A stretch of DNA of 30,494 nucleotides from [Scytonema hofmanni] UTEX 2349 (GCF_000582685.1 NZ_KK073769.1:1398750-1429243), one strand, 5' to 3'. Positions 22,766 to 30,494 are shown, counted from the stretch's first letter. The notes: generated from the sequence alone by a model not told the origin. Numbers and translations: made by a program.

Positions 22766-25072
22766 CTATAAACTTGGCTTTAACGGTATCTCAATCACAA
22801 ATTTTGTACCTTGACCTAGTATTGAATCACACCACAGCTTACCGCGATGCTTTTCAACTACAATTTGATAGCTGATAGATAATCCTAAACCAGTTCCTTT
22901 ACCTACAGCTTTGGTAGTAAAGAAAGGATTAAATAATTTAGAGCGAATATCTTCGGGAATACCTACGCCATTATCACGAATCGATATTAATATCTTATTT
23001 TCATCTGTTAGTTGGGTATGAATCCAAATTTTCGGCACTGGAAAATTATAAGTTACTTCTATTTCTTCTAGTGCATCAATGGCATTTGTAATTAAGTTCA
23101 TAAATACCTGATTTAACTGTCCGGCATAGCATTCAATAAAAGGTAAGTTACCGTATTCTTTAATAATTTGAATTTCTTTTTGATGATTTTGTGCTTTGAG
23201 ACGGTGCTGTAAAATCATTAATGTATTGTCAATACCTTCGTGAATATCCGCTTTTTTGAATTCGGCTTCATCTAAACGCGAAAAGCTTCGCAGTGATAAG
23301 ACAATTTCCCGAATGCGAGTTGTACCAACTTTCATCGACTGAAGAATTTTGGTTAAGTCTTCGGTAATAAAATTGATATCAATTTCATCAAGTAATTCTT
23401 GAAGTGATTCAGGTGGATTTGCATAATGTTGTTTATATGCTTCAAGTAATTGCAATATATCTTGCGTATACTGATTGACGTGGGTAAGATTGCCGTGGAT
23501 AAAATTCACCGGGTTATTGATTTCGTGTGCTATTCCGGCAATCATTTGTCCGAGGGCTGACATTTTTTCATTCTGTACTAACTGAGTTTGCATTTTTTGT
23601 AATTCGTGGAGTGTTTGAGAAAGTTCTTCTGTCCTTTCAGTAACACGAACTTCTAAAACTTCGTTTGTCTGTTCTAGTTGTTGATTTGTTGTCTCTAAAG
23701 CTGCAAAAGAATCTCGCAATTGCTGCGCCATTTTATTAAAAGAACGAGCAAGAATATTCAGTTCGTTAACCTGAGTTTCTTCGACAATTTGATTCAGGTT
23801 TCCAACGGCGAAATCCGCTAGCGCGGCTCGCTTCGCTAACGCTTCCGATGCTTGACTCAAGCGTAGAATTGGACTGGTAATCCAGCTTGCTGTATAGATA
23901 CCCAATAAAATTGCAACTGCCAATGCCGCCAAACACAACAAGATGGTTGTGCGAGTATTGGCGTTAATTTGTGCCATGAAGTCTGATTCTGGCACCGTCA
24001 CAACTACGAGCCAGTCTAAACCATATTTATCTCGCCACGGAGTCACTTGTATAAACTGACGTTTTCCATTGAAGGTGATGTTAAGTTCTTGATTATTCTG
24101 GATAGATTGAAAATTTTTAAACCTTTTTTTCAACTCACTAGCAACACTGCGAATCAACGGATCGGGACTTTTAAGAATACTAAATCGTTGTGCTTTTCCA
24201 TTTACTTTATGCAAAATGGAATGCTTACTAGAACTGCCAACCAGCATTCCATCGCGCTCGATGATGAAGACTTGCCCAGAAGAACTGACTTTTGTGCTAC
24301 GAAGAAAATCACTGATATTGGTCAGCAGCAAATCAATGGCTATGACACCGAGCAGTTTACCATTTTGATCGGAGATTGGATATCTGGCAGGTAAGCCGAC
24401 ATAATTCCCATACCCAATATTGGAAGTTGGGATTTGGGTTTGCAGTGCCTTACCCGCTTCGCTAATTTGTAAATTTTCAGGTGGCTCAAATGTAAAGATT
24501 GGACCCCAAATAGGCTTGCCTAATCGGGCTGCATCTTTAGTGCCTTGTTGCGTCCAGGGATCAAACTCATAGCTTTGCAAAAGTTGAATGCGGTTTCCCC
24601 GGTTATCCGCAATATATTCTGACGCTTTGCCATCTCCAATTAAGTTTTCGTAGACTAGCAGAAGATCCACACCGTTAATCCAGCGTCCGGCTCCTGTTTC
24701 TCTGCCGTCGGTTAACACATAGCCGATATATGTGATATCCTGAAATGCTTTGGCTTGTCGCCAGAGATATTGCTCGTTTGCCCTTTGATTATTTAAATTG
24801 AGTTGTCCAGCGGAAATTGCATCCGCATTCAGTTGACTCAGTTGCTGTGGTAACGCTAAATAAATAGCTAAATGTTCATCAACTTGCTGACTAGCTTTAT
24901 CAATTAGCTGATTGGCGAGGTCATTTACGGCTTGTTGCCCATTTTTAAAGGAAAGATATCCCACCAACCCCACAGCAGCAAAGATTTGCAGCACAAAGGG
25001 AACGACAAGAATCAAGCGCAGAGGTATGGATTTAGTTTTCTTGGGATGGGTGTTTTTGGGGTTCAACTGCAT
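22766..25072 (-). CDS. Membrane sensor histidine kinase (Cache-HAMP-HisKA-HATPase)
   Basis: A 768-aa kinase from the ATG at 25072; a TTG two codons upstream is also in frame. The first membrane helix (about residues 15-40, LRLILVVPFVLQIFAAVGLVGYL) is followed by a roughly 330-residue periplasmic Cache-type sensor domain, as in GRWINGVDLLLVYENL, YPISDQNGKLLGVIAIDLLL and VFIIERDGMLVGSS. A second membrane helix (TTILLCLAALAVAILLGIYT) leads to HAMP and a coiled coil. The phospho-acceptor histidine is in AGIAHEINNPVNF (about residue 516), and the ATP site has FMNLITNAIDAL, IRDNGVGIP and GKGTGLGLSIS. It has no receiver domain and no adjacent response regulator. The HAMP segment contains about ten extra residues encoded by repeat-like DNA. 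The ligand is unknown. Confidence 0.94.
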   Translation of the reverse strand: MQLNPKNTHPKKTKSIPLRLILVVPFVLQIFAAVGLVGYLSFKNGQQAVNDLANQLIDKASQQVDEHLAIYLALPQQLSQLNADAISAGQLNLNNQRANEQYLWRQAKAFQDITYIGYVLTDGRETGAGRWINGVDLLLVYENLIGDGKASEYIADNRGNRIQLLQSYEFDPWTQQGTKDAARLGKPIWGPIFTFEPPENLQISEAGKALQTQIPTSNIGYGNYVGLPARYPISDQNGKLLGVIAIDLLLTNISDFLRSTKVSSSGQVFIIERDGMLVGSSSKHSILHKVNGKAQRFSILKSPDPLIRSVASELKKRFKNFQSIQNNQELNITFNGKRQFIQVTPWRDKYGLDWLVVVTVPESDFMAQINANTRTTILLCLAALAVAILLGIYTASWITSPILRLSQASEALAKRAALADFAVGNLNQIVEETQVNELNILARSFNKMAQQLRDSFAALETTNQQLEQTNEVLEVRVTERTEELSQTLHELQKMQTQLVQNEKMSALGQMIAGIAHEINNPVNFIHGNLTHVNQYTQDILQLLEAYKQHYANPPESLQELLDEIDINFITEDLTKILQSMKVGTTRIREIVLSLRSFSRLDEAEFKKADIHEGIDNTLMILQHRLKAQNHQKEIQIIKEYGNLPFIECYAGQLNQVFMNLITNAIDALEEIEVTYNFPVPKIWIHTQLTDENKILISIRDNGVGIPEDIRSKLFNPFFTTKAVGKGTGLGLSISYQIVVEKHRGKLWCDSILGQGTKFVIEIPLKPSL
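23811..23845. repeat. Repeat-like insertion in the HAMP region of the kinase
   Basis: CCGCTAGCGCGGCTCGCTTC then GCTAACGC on the plus strand is an imperfect palindrome of the TTAGCGAAGCG family. It encodes about KRAALADFAV between SEAL and GNLNQIVEE, where related HAMP domains go directly from SEA to GNL. It is in frame. Boundaries are approximate. Confidence 0.5.
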
Positions 25073-25080
25073 TGTCAAGA

Positions 25081-25230
25081 GGGATGTATAAAGTTACTTC
25101 ACAACCAATTCAGTTGTATAAATGCCACAGAACCACTTTTCTTTCAACCTCTCCTGTTTTTTTGTGCATTTTTGCGTTCTCGATTTATCCGTGGCAGGTA
25201 TTTTTCAGGAGAAGTAACTTTATAATTCCC
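25081..25230. repeat. MITE-like element or long leader hairpin between divergent genes
   Basis: The end sequences GGGATGTATAAAGTTACTTC (25081-25100) and its counterpart GGGAATTATAAAGTTACTTC (reverse complement of 25211-25230) match in 18 of 20 positions, including 14 contiguous ones. They enclose 110 bp of AT-rich, noncoding DNA. No flanking target duplication was found. It begins 8 bp upstream of the kinase start codon, so it also supplies the kinase promoter or leader. Confidence 0.55.
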
Positions 25231-25312
25231 GTAAAACCCTGGAAAATATTTATTAGTATGGGTAATTAACTTACCTTAATAAGATTACTAAGATTTTTTT
25301 CATTCCACACCA

Positions 25313-26098
25313 ATGAGCCAAACTAACCCGGAAACAACACCCCTACATACCCTCAACCCACTAACCCGATTCTCTGACAGAGCAGCGGATTATGTAAACT
25401 ATCGACCAAGCTACCCAGCCGCAGCAATTGATATTATCTTGGAAGGGTTAGCACCACCAACGCAACTTTTAGCGGCAGATATTGGTGCGGGTACTGGTAT
25501 CTCCTCGCGGTTGTTAGGTAAACGCGGAGTTAGGGTCATTGCTGTTGAACCAAATGCAGCAATGAGAGAAGCAGCTGAACCACATCCATTAGTTGAATTT
25601 CGAGATGGAACAGCAGAAGTTACTAACTTAGCTGATGCATCGGTTGATTTAGTCACTTGTTTTCAAGCTTTTCATTGGTTTAACCTAGAACTAACTTTAT
25701 CAGAGTTCCACCGCATCTTGAAACCTTCGGGACGGTTGGCTGTAGTGTGGAATCACCGCGATCAAGAAGATGCTTTTACGGCTGAATATAACGAATTAAT
25801 ACGTGCAGCATCGAATAGTGGTCAAGTACAGGAGCGGATTAAATCTGTAAAACCAATATTAGCAAGTCTCCATTTTATTAACATAACCGAACATACTTTT
25901 GTTCATCAGCAAGAATTAGATTTAACTGGGCTAATTGGTCGTACTATGAGTTATTCTTTCGTTCCTCGGAAAGGACTAATGCAGCAGCAACTCGTTGTTA
26001 ATTTACAAGAGTTATATCAACGCTTTGTTAATGAGCATGGTTTTGTTTACATGGTTGATAACACTAGTGTGCATATTTTGGAAGCAATTGAAAGCTAA
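25313..26098 (+). CDS. Class I SAM-dependent methyltransferase (Methyltransf_11 type)
   Basis: A 261-aa cytosolic enzyme starting at the ATG at 25313. SAM-binding motif I is LLAADIGAGTGISSRLLG, followed by VIAVEPNAAMREAA, FRDGTAEVTNL, and VDLVTCFQAFHWFN, which is common in the family of small-molecule methyltransferases. Next is FHRILKPSGRLAVVWNHRD. The C-terminal part (SYSFVPRKGLMQQQLVVNLQ) is the variable substrate domain. The substrate is not evident from sequence. The gene is alone, divergent from the kinase and followed by a hairpin terminator. Confidence 0.9.
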   Translation: MSQTNPETTPLHTLNPLTRFSDRAADYVNYRPSYPAAAIDIILEGLAPPTQLLAADIGAGTGISSRLLGKRGVRVIAVEPNAAMREAAEPHPLVEFRDGTAEVTNLADASVDLVTCFQAFHWFNLELTLSEFHRILKPSGRLAVVWNHRDQEDAFTAEYNELIRAASNSGQVQERIKSVKPILASLHFINITEHTFVHQQELDLTGLIGRTMSYSFVPRKGLMQQQLVVNLQELYQRFVNEHGFVYMVDNTSVHILEAIES

Positions 26099-26116
26099 AA
26101 ATAGAAGATAAATTAG

Positions 26117-26144
26117 GGTGCGTTAGCGAAGCGCGTAACGCACC
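26117..26144 (+). terminator. Hairpin downstream of the methyltransferase
   Basis: GGTGCGTTA (26117-26125) pairs with TAACGCACC (26136-26144) around GCGAAGCGCG, 19 bp after the stop. It lacks a T-run but is a strong GC-rich stem; it also belongs to the GTTAGCGAAGCG repeat family. Confidence 0.5.
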
Positions 26145-26229
26145 ATATTTTAAGCAAATATGCAAAGTTATTTTTTAGCGCAAAGACGCTAAACTTTTCT
26201 CTTTTTTAAACCTAATATCAAACTTTAAA

Positions 26230-27150
26230 ATGGCAAAAGCACGTTATGAAGGATATTTTGAAGGCACTCCGACAAAATTAGTTAAAGAAATTTTTGATGA
26301 CATTAAAGTTTATGCACAAAATGCTAAATCTATACTAAATCCGGCAACTGGTTTTATCGCTGCTTATGATTTTACTTTAAATCCTTATCGGGGTTGTCAA
26401 TACGGTTGTAGTTATTGTTATGCTGCGGCTTTTAGTCCTAATTCCCAAATGCGGCAAGATTGGGGTAAATGGGTAATCATTAAGGAAAATGCTGCACAAG
26501 TTTTAGAGAAGGAATTAGAAAAGTGGTATAACAAAAACCCCAACAAATTTCCGACAATTTATATGAGTAGTGTTACAGATCCTTATCAACCAATTGAGTC
26601 GAAATATCAGCTAACGCGCTCTTTATTAGAAGTAATGCTTGAATATCGTCCAACGTTGGTAATTCAAACTCGCAGCCCGATTATTACCAGAGATATCGAT
26701 ATTTTACAACGATTTCAGCGATTGCGAATTAATATGAGTATACCGACTGGTAGCGAATGTGTGAGGAGAGATTTTGAAGTGCGATCGCCTAGCATCAAAG
26801 CCAGATTAAATGCTCTTACCAAAATAAAACAAACTATTGACCCTTTAAAAGGCTTTATTCCCAAAGTTTCTATCACCATTACACCTCTACTTCCTACTTT
26901 ACCAGAAGATGAAGCCGCTTTTATTGAAAAATTAGCGATCGCAGATAGAATTGTCATTCAGGAGTTTCACGCAAGTCATAATCGTTCTCTTGTCGCAGGA
27001 ACCCGCGAAGAAGCACAAGCTATTAAGCAAAAATACGCTTGGTGGTATGATGATGAACAAGTAAATTATATGAAGTTTAAGCAAAATTTAATTTCTCGTC
27101 TTCCCAGCGTGGAAATCAAAGAAGGAAAAGACGGCTTTGGTTATGAGTAA
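26230..27150 (+). CDS. Radical SAM protein (SPL/Rv2578c-related)
   Basis: A 306-aa protein starting at the ATG at 26230. The radical SAM cluster is C-x3-C-x2-C in YRGCQYGCSYCYAAA, preceded by TLNPY. Downstream are IYMSSVTDPYQPIE, a strand LVIQTRSPIITRD, and the segment VSITITPLLPTLP, all typical of the spore photoproduct lyase-like radical SAM group. Members use a 4Fe-4S cluster and SAM to make a deoxyadenosyl radical; the substrates of most of this group are unknown. It overlaps the next gene by 8 bp (ATGAGTAA), so the two proteins are expected to be made together. The protein has no auxiliary iron-sulfur cysteine cluster. Confidence 0.88.
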   Translation: MAKARYEGYFEGTPTKLVKEIFDDIKVYAQNAKSILNPATGFIAAYDFTLNPYRGCQYGCSYCYAAAFSPNSQMRQDWGKWVIIKENAAQVLEKELEKWYNKNPNKFPTIYMSSVTDPYQPIESKYQLTRSLLEVMLEYRPTLVIQTRSPIITRDIDILQRFQRLRINMSIPTGSECVRRDFEVRSPSIKARLNALTKIKQTIDPLKGFIPKVSITITPLLPTLPEDEAAFIEKLAIADRIVIQEFHASHNRSLVAGTREEAQAIKQKYAWWYDDEQVNYMKFKQNLISRLPSVEIKEGKDGFGYE

Positions 27151-28462
27151 TGCTATAGCAAATTGGTGGCGAAGTCAGCAATTTAAATCTGCGCTTAAGC
27201 ATGGCAATACCCAAGTTGCAATCAAATTGTTGCAAGAAATTAAAAAATCGGGAGCAAAATTTTCCTGGTTAGAGAAGCTATTTAGAGATAAGCTTCAGTT
27301 AGAAAGTTATTCGCAGCAAGATAAAAGAGAGGTAGCTAATTTAAGTTTTAAATTAACTGAAGCACTTCAAAAACAAGAAAATTTAAATGAAGTAGCTTTT
27401 GATAAACAAGATAGTTTTATCTTAAAGCCAGAAGCAGAATTTATCAATTTTGTTTCCAAAGCATTTAAACTAATAGAACATGATATCACCAAACTACAAT
27501 CTACTGGTCTGGATGAGCGTATATTTGATGATTTTGAAGCTAGATTAGTTGAATATATCAAAGAAGAATTTAGTCGGATATTTGATAACAAGTTAAAAAT
27601 TAAAATAGAAGATGCTCTAGAAGATATCAATAGCTTAAAAAGTGGGCAAGATCCAGATTACCGTTTTAGTCTGACTCCCCATGTCTACTTTATGAAGTAT
27701 TTTTTAGAAAATGTCTACTGTATTTATTTAGCTTGGTTTTTGATTTACAAAGCTGGTTTACTACCAACTAAGATTAACATACTTGATATTGCCGCAGGTC
27801 CGGGAACAGTTGCTTATGGTTTAGCTTTATTTTTGCAAAGTACTAGCGGCTTTTTCGATATCCCGCAAATGCACATATCCTACTATTCTTTAGAAAAACA
27901 AGATGCTTTTCAATTTCGAGGATTACAATTTTGGCGTCGATATATAGAATCTAGAAAAACGCCTGTAAATGCTTACTTTCGTTTTGTGACTGACGACATT
28001 TTTACCTGGAATTCTCAATCGAGTAATATACCAAAAGAATTTTTTGACTTTATAACTGTTTCCCATTGTTTTTTTAACAGCCTAGTTAAAACCCTTCAAG
28101 CAAATAATATCTACAAACAAATATTTGCTACTAGATTAAAGCTACAAGGTTATGTGTTGCTAGTTGTCCAAGATAAGAAGTTATTTAAAGCTTATGATGC
28201 TTACCAAGTTGAAGACCAAGAACATGAAAAAAAGGTGGTAAATAAATTTTTGGCAGAACTTGGGTTAGAGCTTGTGTGGTATAAGTATTTAACATCCACA
28301 GGCTCAAGAACACCTTATTCGGCTGTTGAATTTGGAAAATTTGCACTAGCTAACTTACCCAAGCAATTGTATATGAGTTCGATGATTCAAAAGTATCTTG
28401 GTCAGAAGTATCAACAGCACTATTCCTTAGATGATTATGTAATATTGGCGAAAAAATCTTAA
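27143..28462 (+). CDS. Large methyltransferase-like protein coupled to the radical SAM gene
   Basis: The ATG at 27143 overlaps the radical SAM stop (439 aa). A helical N-terminal region of about 190 residues (ALKHGNTQVAIKLLQEIKKS, FVSKAFKLIEHDI, ARLVEYIKEEFSRIF) precedes a Rossmann-type domain. That domain has a clear SAM motif, INILDIAAGPGTVAYGLALF, then YYSLEKQDAFQFRG, VTDDIFTW and FDFITVSHCFFNSLVK, with LQGYVLLVVQDKKLF after it. The motif and the central architecture are reminiscent of Rsm22-type methyltransferases, but I do not recognise the family. The substrate is unknown; the tight overlap suggests a joint modification with the radical SAM protein. Confidence 0.7.
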   Translation: MSNAIANWWRSQQFKSALKHGNTQVAIKLLQEIKKSGAKFSWLEKLFRDKLQLESYSQQDKREVANLSFKLTEALQKQENLNEVAFDKQDSFILKPEAEFINFVSKAFKLIEHDITKLQSTGLDERIFDDFEARLVEYIKEEFSRIFDNKLKIKIEDALEDINSLKSGQDPDYRFSLTPHVYFMKYFLENVYCIYLAWFLIYKAGLLPTKINILDIAAGPGTVAYGLALFLQSTSGFFDIPQMHISYYSLEKQDAFQFRGLQFWRRYIESRKTPVNAYFRFVTDDIFTWNSQSSNIPKEFFDFITVSHCFFNSLVKTLQANNIYKQIFATRLKLQGYVLLVVQDKKLFKAYDAYQVEDQEHEKKVVNKFLAELGLELVWYKYLTSTGSRTPYSAVEFGKFALANLPKQLYMSSMIQKYLGQKYQQHYSLDDYVILAKKS

Positions 28463-28497
28463 TATTAATTAGGAATAATATTAATTTTTGATAATTT

Positions 28498-29349
28498 GTG
28501 AATCAATGTAACTATCCAATAGCAGAATCAGAAAATGGCTGGCATGGCAAACTGAATTTAGTGTATGCCGATCGCCTGGGGACAACTGCCCTAATTCATA
28601 ACTCCCATCAAGCCCCACTGAAGGTACAGCGCCCGTTTTATCCAGAAGGGCAACAAGTTTGTCATAGCATCATTTTACATACGGCTGGGGGCGTTGTGGG
28701 AGGCGATCGCCTTTCCCTTAATTTTCACCTCCAACCAAACACCCAAGCATTAATTACTACAGCCGCTGCTAGTAAAATTTATCGCAGTAACGGCACTCAA
28801 GCAAAACAAAGCATTAATATACAAGTTGATGCTGGCGCTTGTTTGGAATGGTTTCCCCAAGAAACTATTGTTTTTAATGGGGCAATTTATCGGCAAGATT
28901 TACGGGTAGAATTAGCTACGAAAGCTAGTTATTTAGGCTGGGAAATTACTCGATTTGGTCGCAGTGCTAGAGGTGAGAAATTTGTGCAGGGAGAATGGCG
29001 CAATCATACTGAAATTTGGCAGCAAGGTAAACCGTTGTGGATTGATAGACAATGGCTACCGGGTAGCGAAGAAGTTTTTCATAGTCCTCACGGCTTGGCT
29101 GGGCAACCAATTACAGGTACTCTAGTTTGGGTGGGAAGTTCTGTGAGCGCGGAAATTGTGGAAAAAGCCCGTTTAAAGTGGAATGGAGCAGGTGAAGCTG
29201 GGGTTACTCGTTTGGAAAATGGATTTTTGTGTCGATATCGTGGTTCTTCGACATCTGAGGTGAGAAACTGGTTTATTGATGTTTGGCAGTTGCTGCGGAT
29301 GTCTTTTTTGAATCGTGATAATTGTATACCGAGGGTTTGGCAAATTTAA
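28498..29349 (+). CDS. ureD: Urease accessory protein UreD
   Basis: Part of the UreDFG complex that delivers nickel to apo-urease in the cytosol. The 283-aa protein is read from a GTG at 28498. Typical segments are NGWHGKLNLVYADRLGTTAL, LKVQRPFYPEGQQVCHSIIL, HTAGGVVGGDRLSL, TTAAASKIYRS and CLEWFPQETIVFNGA, with LGWEITRFGRSARGE after them. It is complete. ureA follows 85 bp downstream, the space being filled by a repeat. A short AT-rich inverted repeat, AATATTA/TAATATT, lies just upstream (about 28461-28480). Confidence 0.96.
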   Translation: MNQCNYPIAESENGWHGKLNLVYADRLGTTALIHNSHQAPLKVQRPFYPEGQQVCHSIILHTAGGVVGGDRLSLNFHLQPNTQALITTAAASKIYRSNGTQAKQSINIQVDAGACLEWFPQETIVFNGAIYRQDLRVELATKASYLGWEITRFGRSARGEKFVQGEWRNHTEIWQQGKPLWIDRQWLPGSEEVFHSPHGLAGQPITGTLVWVGSSVSAEIVEKARLKWNGAGEAGVTRLENGFLCRYRGSSTSEVRNWFIDVWQLLRMSFLNRDNCIPRVWQI

Positions 29350-29352
29350 ACG

Positions 29353-29400
29353 TAGACGCGTTCGCGGAGCGTCTCGTAGAGAAGCGGCTTGCCGCAGGCT
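29353..29400. repeat. GC-rich palindromic repeat between ureD and ureA
   Basis: AGACGC (about 29354-29359) and GCGTCT pair around GTTCGCGGA, then GAGAAGCGGCTTGCCGCAGG forms a second stem. The segment reads through without a gene. It is the same type of sequence as at 22098-22150 and is typical of dispersed repeats in Nostocales. Confidence 0.6.
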
Positions 29401-29434
29401 ACCGCAGAGGCACAGAGGACACAGAGAGGTAAAA

Positions 29435-29737
29435 ATGCAACTTACACCGCAGGAAAAGGATAAATTGTTGATTTTTACCGCTGCTTTGTTAGCAGAAAGG
29501 CGTAAAAATAGAGGTTTGAAGTTGAATTATCCGGAAGCGATCGCTTATATTTCTGCTGCTATTTTGGAGGGTGCCAGAGATGGGCAAACTGTTGCAGATT
29601 TAATGAGTTATGGTACAACTCTGTTAATAAGAGATGAGGTGATGGAAGGTGTGCCGGAAATGGTGCATGAGGTGCAAGTAGAAGCTACTTTTGCTGATGG
29701 GACTAAGTTGGTGACAGTACATAATCCAATTCGTTAA
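29435..29737 (+). CDS. ureA: Urease gamma subunit
   Basis: The ATG at 29435 gives the standard 100-aa UreA (MQLTPQEKDKLLIFTAALL). GAGAGG lies 5-10 nt upstream as a good Shine-Dalgarno site; an upstream in-frame start at 29315 runs through the repeat and is unlikely. Conserved segments are ERRKNRGLKLNYPEAIAYIS, ILEGARDGQTVADLMSYG and MVHEVQVEATFADGTKLVT. It forms with UreB and UreC the trimeric urease that hydrolyses urea to ammonia and carbon dioxide. ureB follows 44 bp later. Confidence 0.97.
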   Translation: MQLTPQEKDKLLIFTAALLAERRKNRGLKLNYPEAIAYISAAILEGARDGQTVADLMSYGTTLLIRDEVMEGVPEMVHEVQVEATFADGTKLVTVHNPIR

Positions 29738-29787
29738 TTTGTTGTTATTAAGATTTACCACTATCTACTATCCATTTTTAAATGCTT

Positions 29788-30093
29788 ATGATTCCTGGAG
29801 AAATTATTACGTCTGATGGGGAAGTTGAATTAAATGCAGGTCGTGAAACGGTAAAATTGCAGGTGGCAAATACAGGCGATCGCCCCATACAAATCGGTTC
29901 CCACTATCACTTTTATGAAGTCAACGCTGCCCTCAACTTTCACAGAGAACAAGCCAGAGGAATGCGTCTCGATATCCCCGCAGGAACAGCAGTTCGCTTT
30001 GAACCAGGTGATGAAAAAGAAGTGACTTTAGTCCCGTTAGTTGGCACTCGCAAAGTCTACGGCTTCAACTCCCAAATTAACGGAAACCTTTGA
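29788..30093 (+). CDS. ureB: Urease beta subunit
   Basis: A 101-aa UreB from the ATG at 29788 (MIPGEIITSDGEVELNAGR); an in-frame ATG six bases upstream would add two residues. Conserved parts are VANTGDRPIQIGSHYHFYEV, NAALNFHREQARGMRLDIPA and GTAVRFEPGDEKEVTLVPL. It is complete. The usual next gene, ureC, encoding the nickel-containing catalytic subunit, is not present in the remaining 400 bp; that space has an opposite-strand TPR fragment. Confidence 0.96.
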   Translation: MIPGEIITSDGEVELNAGRETVKLQVANTGDRPIQIGSHYHFYEVNAALNFHREQARGMRLDIPAGTAVRFEPGDEKEVTLVPLVGTRKVYGFNSQINGNL

Positions 30094-30105
30094 CGTACCT
30101 ACAAT

Positions 30106-30158
30106 TCACCAAAATTCATCTCACGCTAAGAGTGAGTACTTTCTTGAGATGCGAGGCT
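30106..30158 (+). terminator. Possible terminator after ureB
   Basis: CATCTCA pairs with TGAGATG around an inner CTCAC/GTGAG stem, followed a few bases later by GCTTCTTTTG. It lies about 25-65 bp beyond the ureB stop. Weak T-run. Confidence 0.35.
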
Positions 30159-30191
30159 TCTTTTGTATTCAGCTAAAACCTGATGCTATTA

Positions 30192-30455
30192 TCACCATCC
30201 GCGTAAAGTTTTGTGTACTTGCGCCAGATGCCACATATAATCATTAATTTTGTATTCGTCGGCAGCTTTAACTATGTATTTAGAAGCCAATTCAACGTTG
30301 TTGTCAGCCTCGTAATACAATCCCAGATAAAGATGACTGTAAAACTTGCCGCTTTCGCCTTCTAATTCACCAACATTTAAAATATCATCTGGCGTACAAT
30401 TTCCAGCATACAAATCGTAAACACATCGCATTATCCGTCGCGGGGAGCATCCCAC
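30192..30455 (-). pseudogene. TPR/NlpI-like C-terminal fragment between ureB and the expected ureC position
   Basis: The frame is bounded by a TAA immediately upstream of a GTG at 30455, and the first ATG is at 30431, so the protein is at most 87 aa. It reads VYDLYAGNCTPDDILNVG, FYSHLYLGLYYEADNN, ELASKYIVKAADEYKINDYM and WHLAQVHKTLRGW. This is the last TPR-like unit of NlpI-type tetratricopeptide proteins, which are normally much longer with earlier TPR units. The missing front indicates a 5'-truncated remnant, though a short standalone protein is possible. It lies on the strand opposite to the urease genes. Confidence 0.5.
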
Positions 30456-30494
30456 TTTTTATTTAGCGAGCAGAGATTAATCCATTAAGGTAGG

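Noticed and set aside
1..30494. tRNA, rRNA, tmRNA or RNase P RNA genes
   Set aside because: None of the intergenic regions shows a cloverleaf or a conserved RNA core that I could recognise by eye; a covariance scan was not possible.

Overview
The window is chromosomal DNA of a filamentous, probably heterocyst-forming cyanobacterium (Nostocales). The evidence is a complete allophycocyanin alpha-B gene (apcD), very frequent HIP1 octamers (GCGATCGC) inside and between genes, a CIRCE plus K-box groESL promoter, and the mix of heptamer repeats, CCCCTTGT-type tracts and GC-rich palindromes typical of that order. No rRNA, tRNA or CRISPR array was recognised.

Layout. (1) 1-3440 is a decayed mobile island: the C-terminal stump of a NACHT/HEAT-type protein is cut at its 5' side by a complete IS66-family element with a 126-bp palindrome in its noncoding arm. 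An array of 18-bp repeats follows that looks like one orphan end of an IS21/Tn7-like transposon. (2) 3605-7802 holds purF and purL, on the minus strand; purL carries an in-frame low-complexity insertion made of genomic repeat sequence. (3) 7842-9606 holds an antitoxin/Doc-Fic toxin pair and an Rpn/DUF2887-type nuclease-like gene. (4) 9607-10327 is noncoding, with a candidate plus-strand small RNA ending in a strong terminator and a heptamer tandem repeat. (5) 10328-15369 is a core block: apcD, an rlmD-like RNA methyltransferase, an RsbW-like ATPase, two small conserved genes and asnS. (6) 15510-18815 holds a second Rpn-like gene, a SnoaL-like protein, an AraC-family regulator and a NarL-type response regulator. 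(7) 19183-21963 holds a (2Fe-2S) ferredoxin-like pseudogene with one in-frame stop, then groES and groEL under a composite K-box/CIRCE promoter. (8) 22164-25078 holds a small membrane/coiled-coil gene, a HicB-like antitoxin remnant and a Cache-HAMP histidine kinase. (9) 25313-28462 holds a methyltransferase, then a translationally coupled radical SAM/methyltransferase-like pair. (10) 28498-30093 holds ureD, ureA and ureB, and then the urease order is broken by an opposite-strand TPR fragment; ureC is not seen before the window ends.

The genes serve purine synthesis, phycobilisome energy transfer, rRNA modification, Asn-tRNA charging, protein folding and nitrogen release from urea, with regulators and decaying accessory genes between them. 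The most interesting items are the coupled radical SAM/methyltransferase pair, the candidate small RNA, repeat insertions tolerated inside purL and the kinase, the orphan transposon end, and the stress-promoter architecture of groESL beside a response regulator gene.
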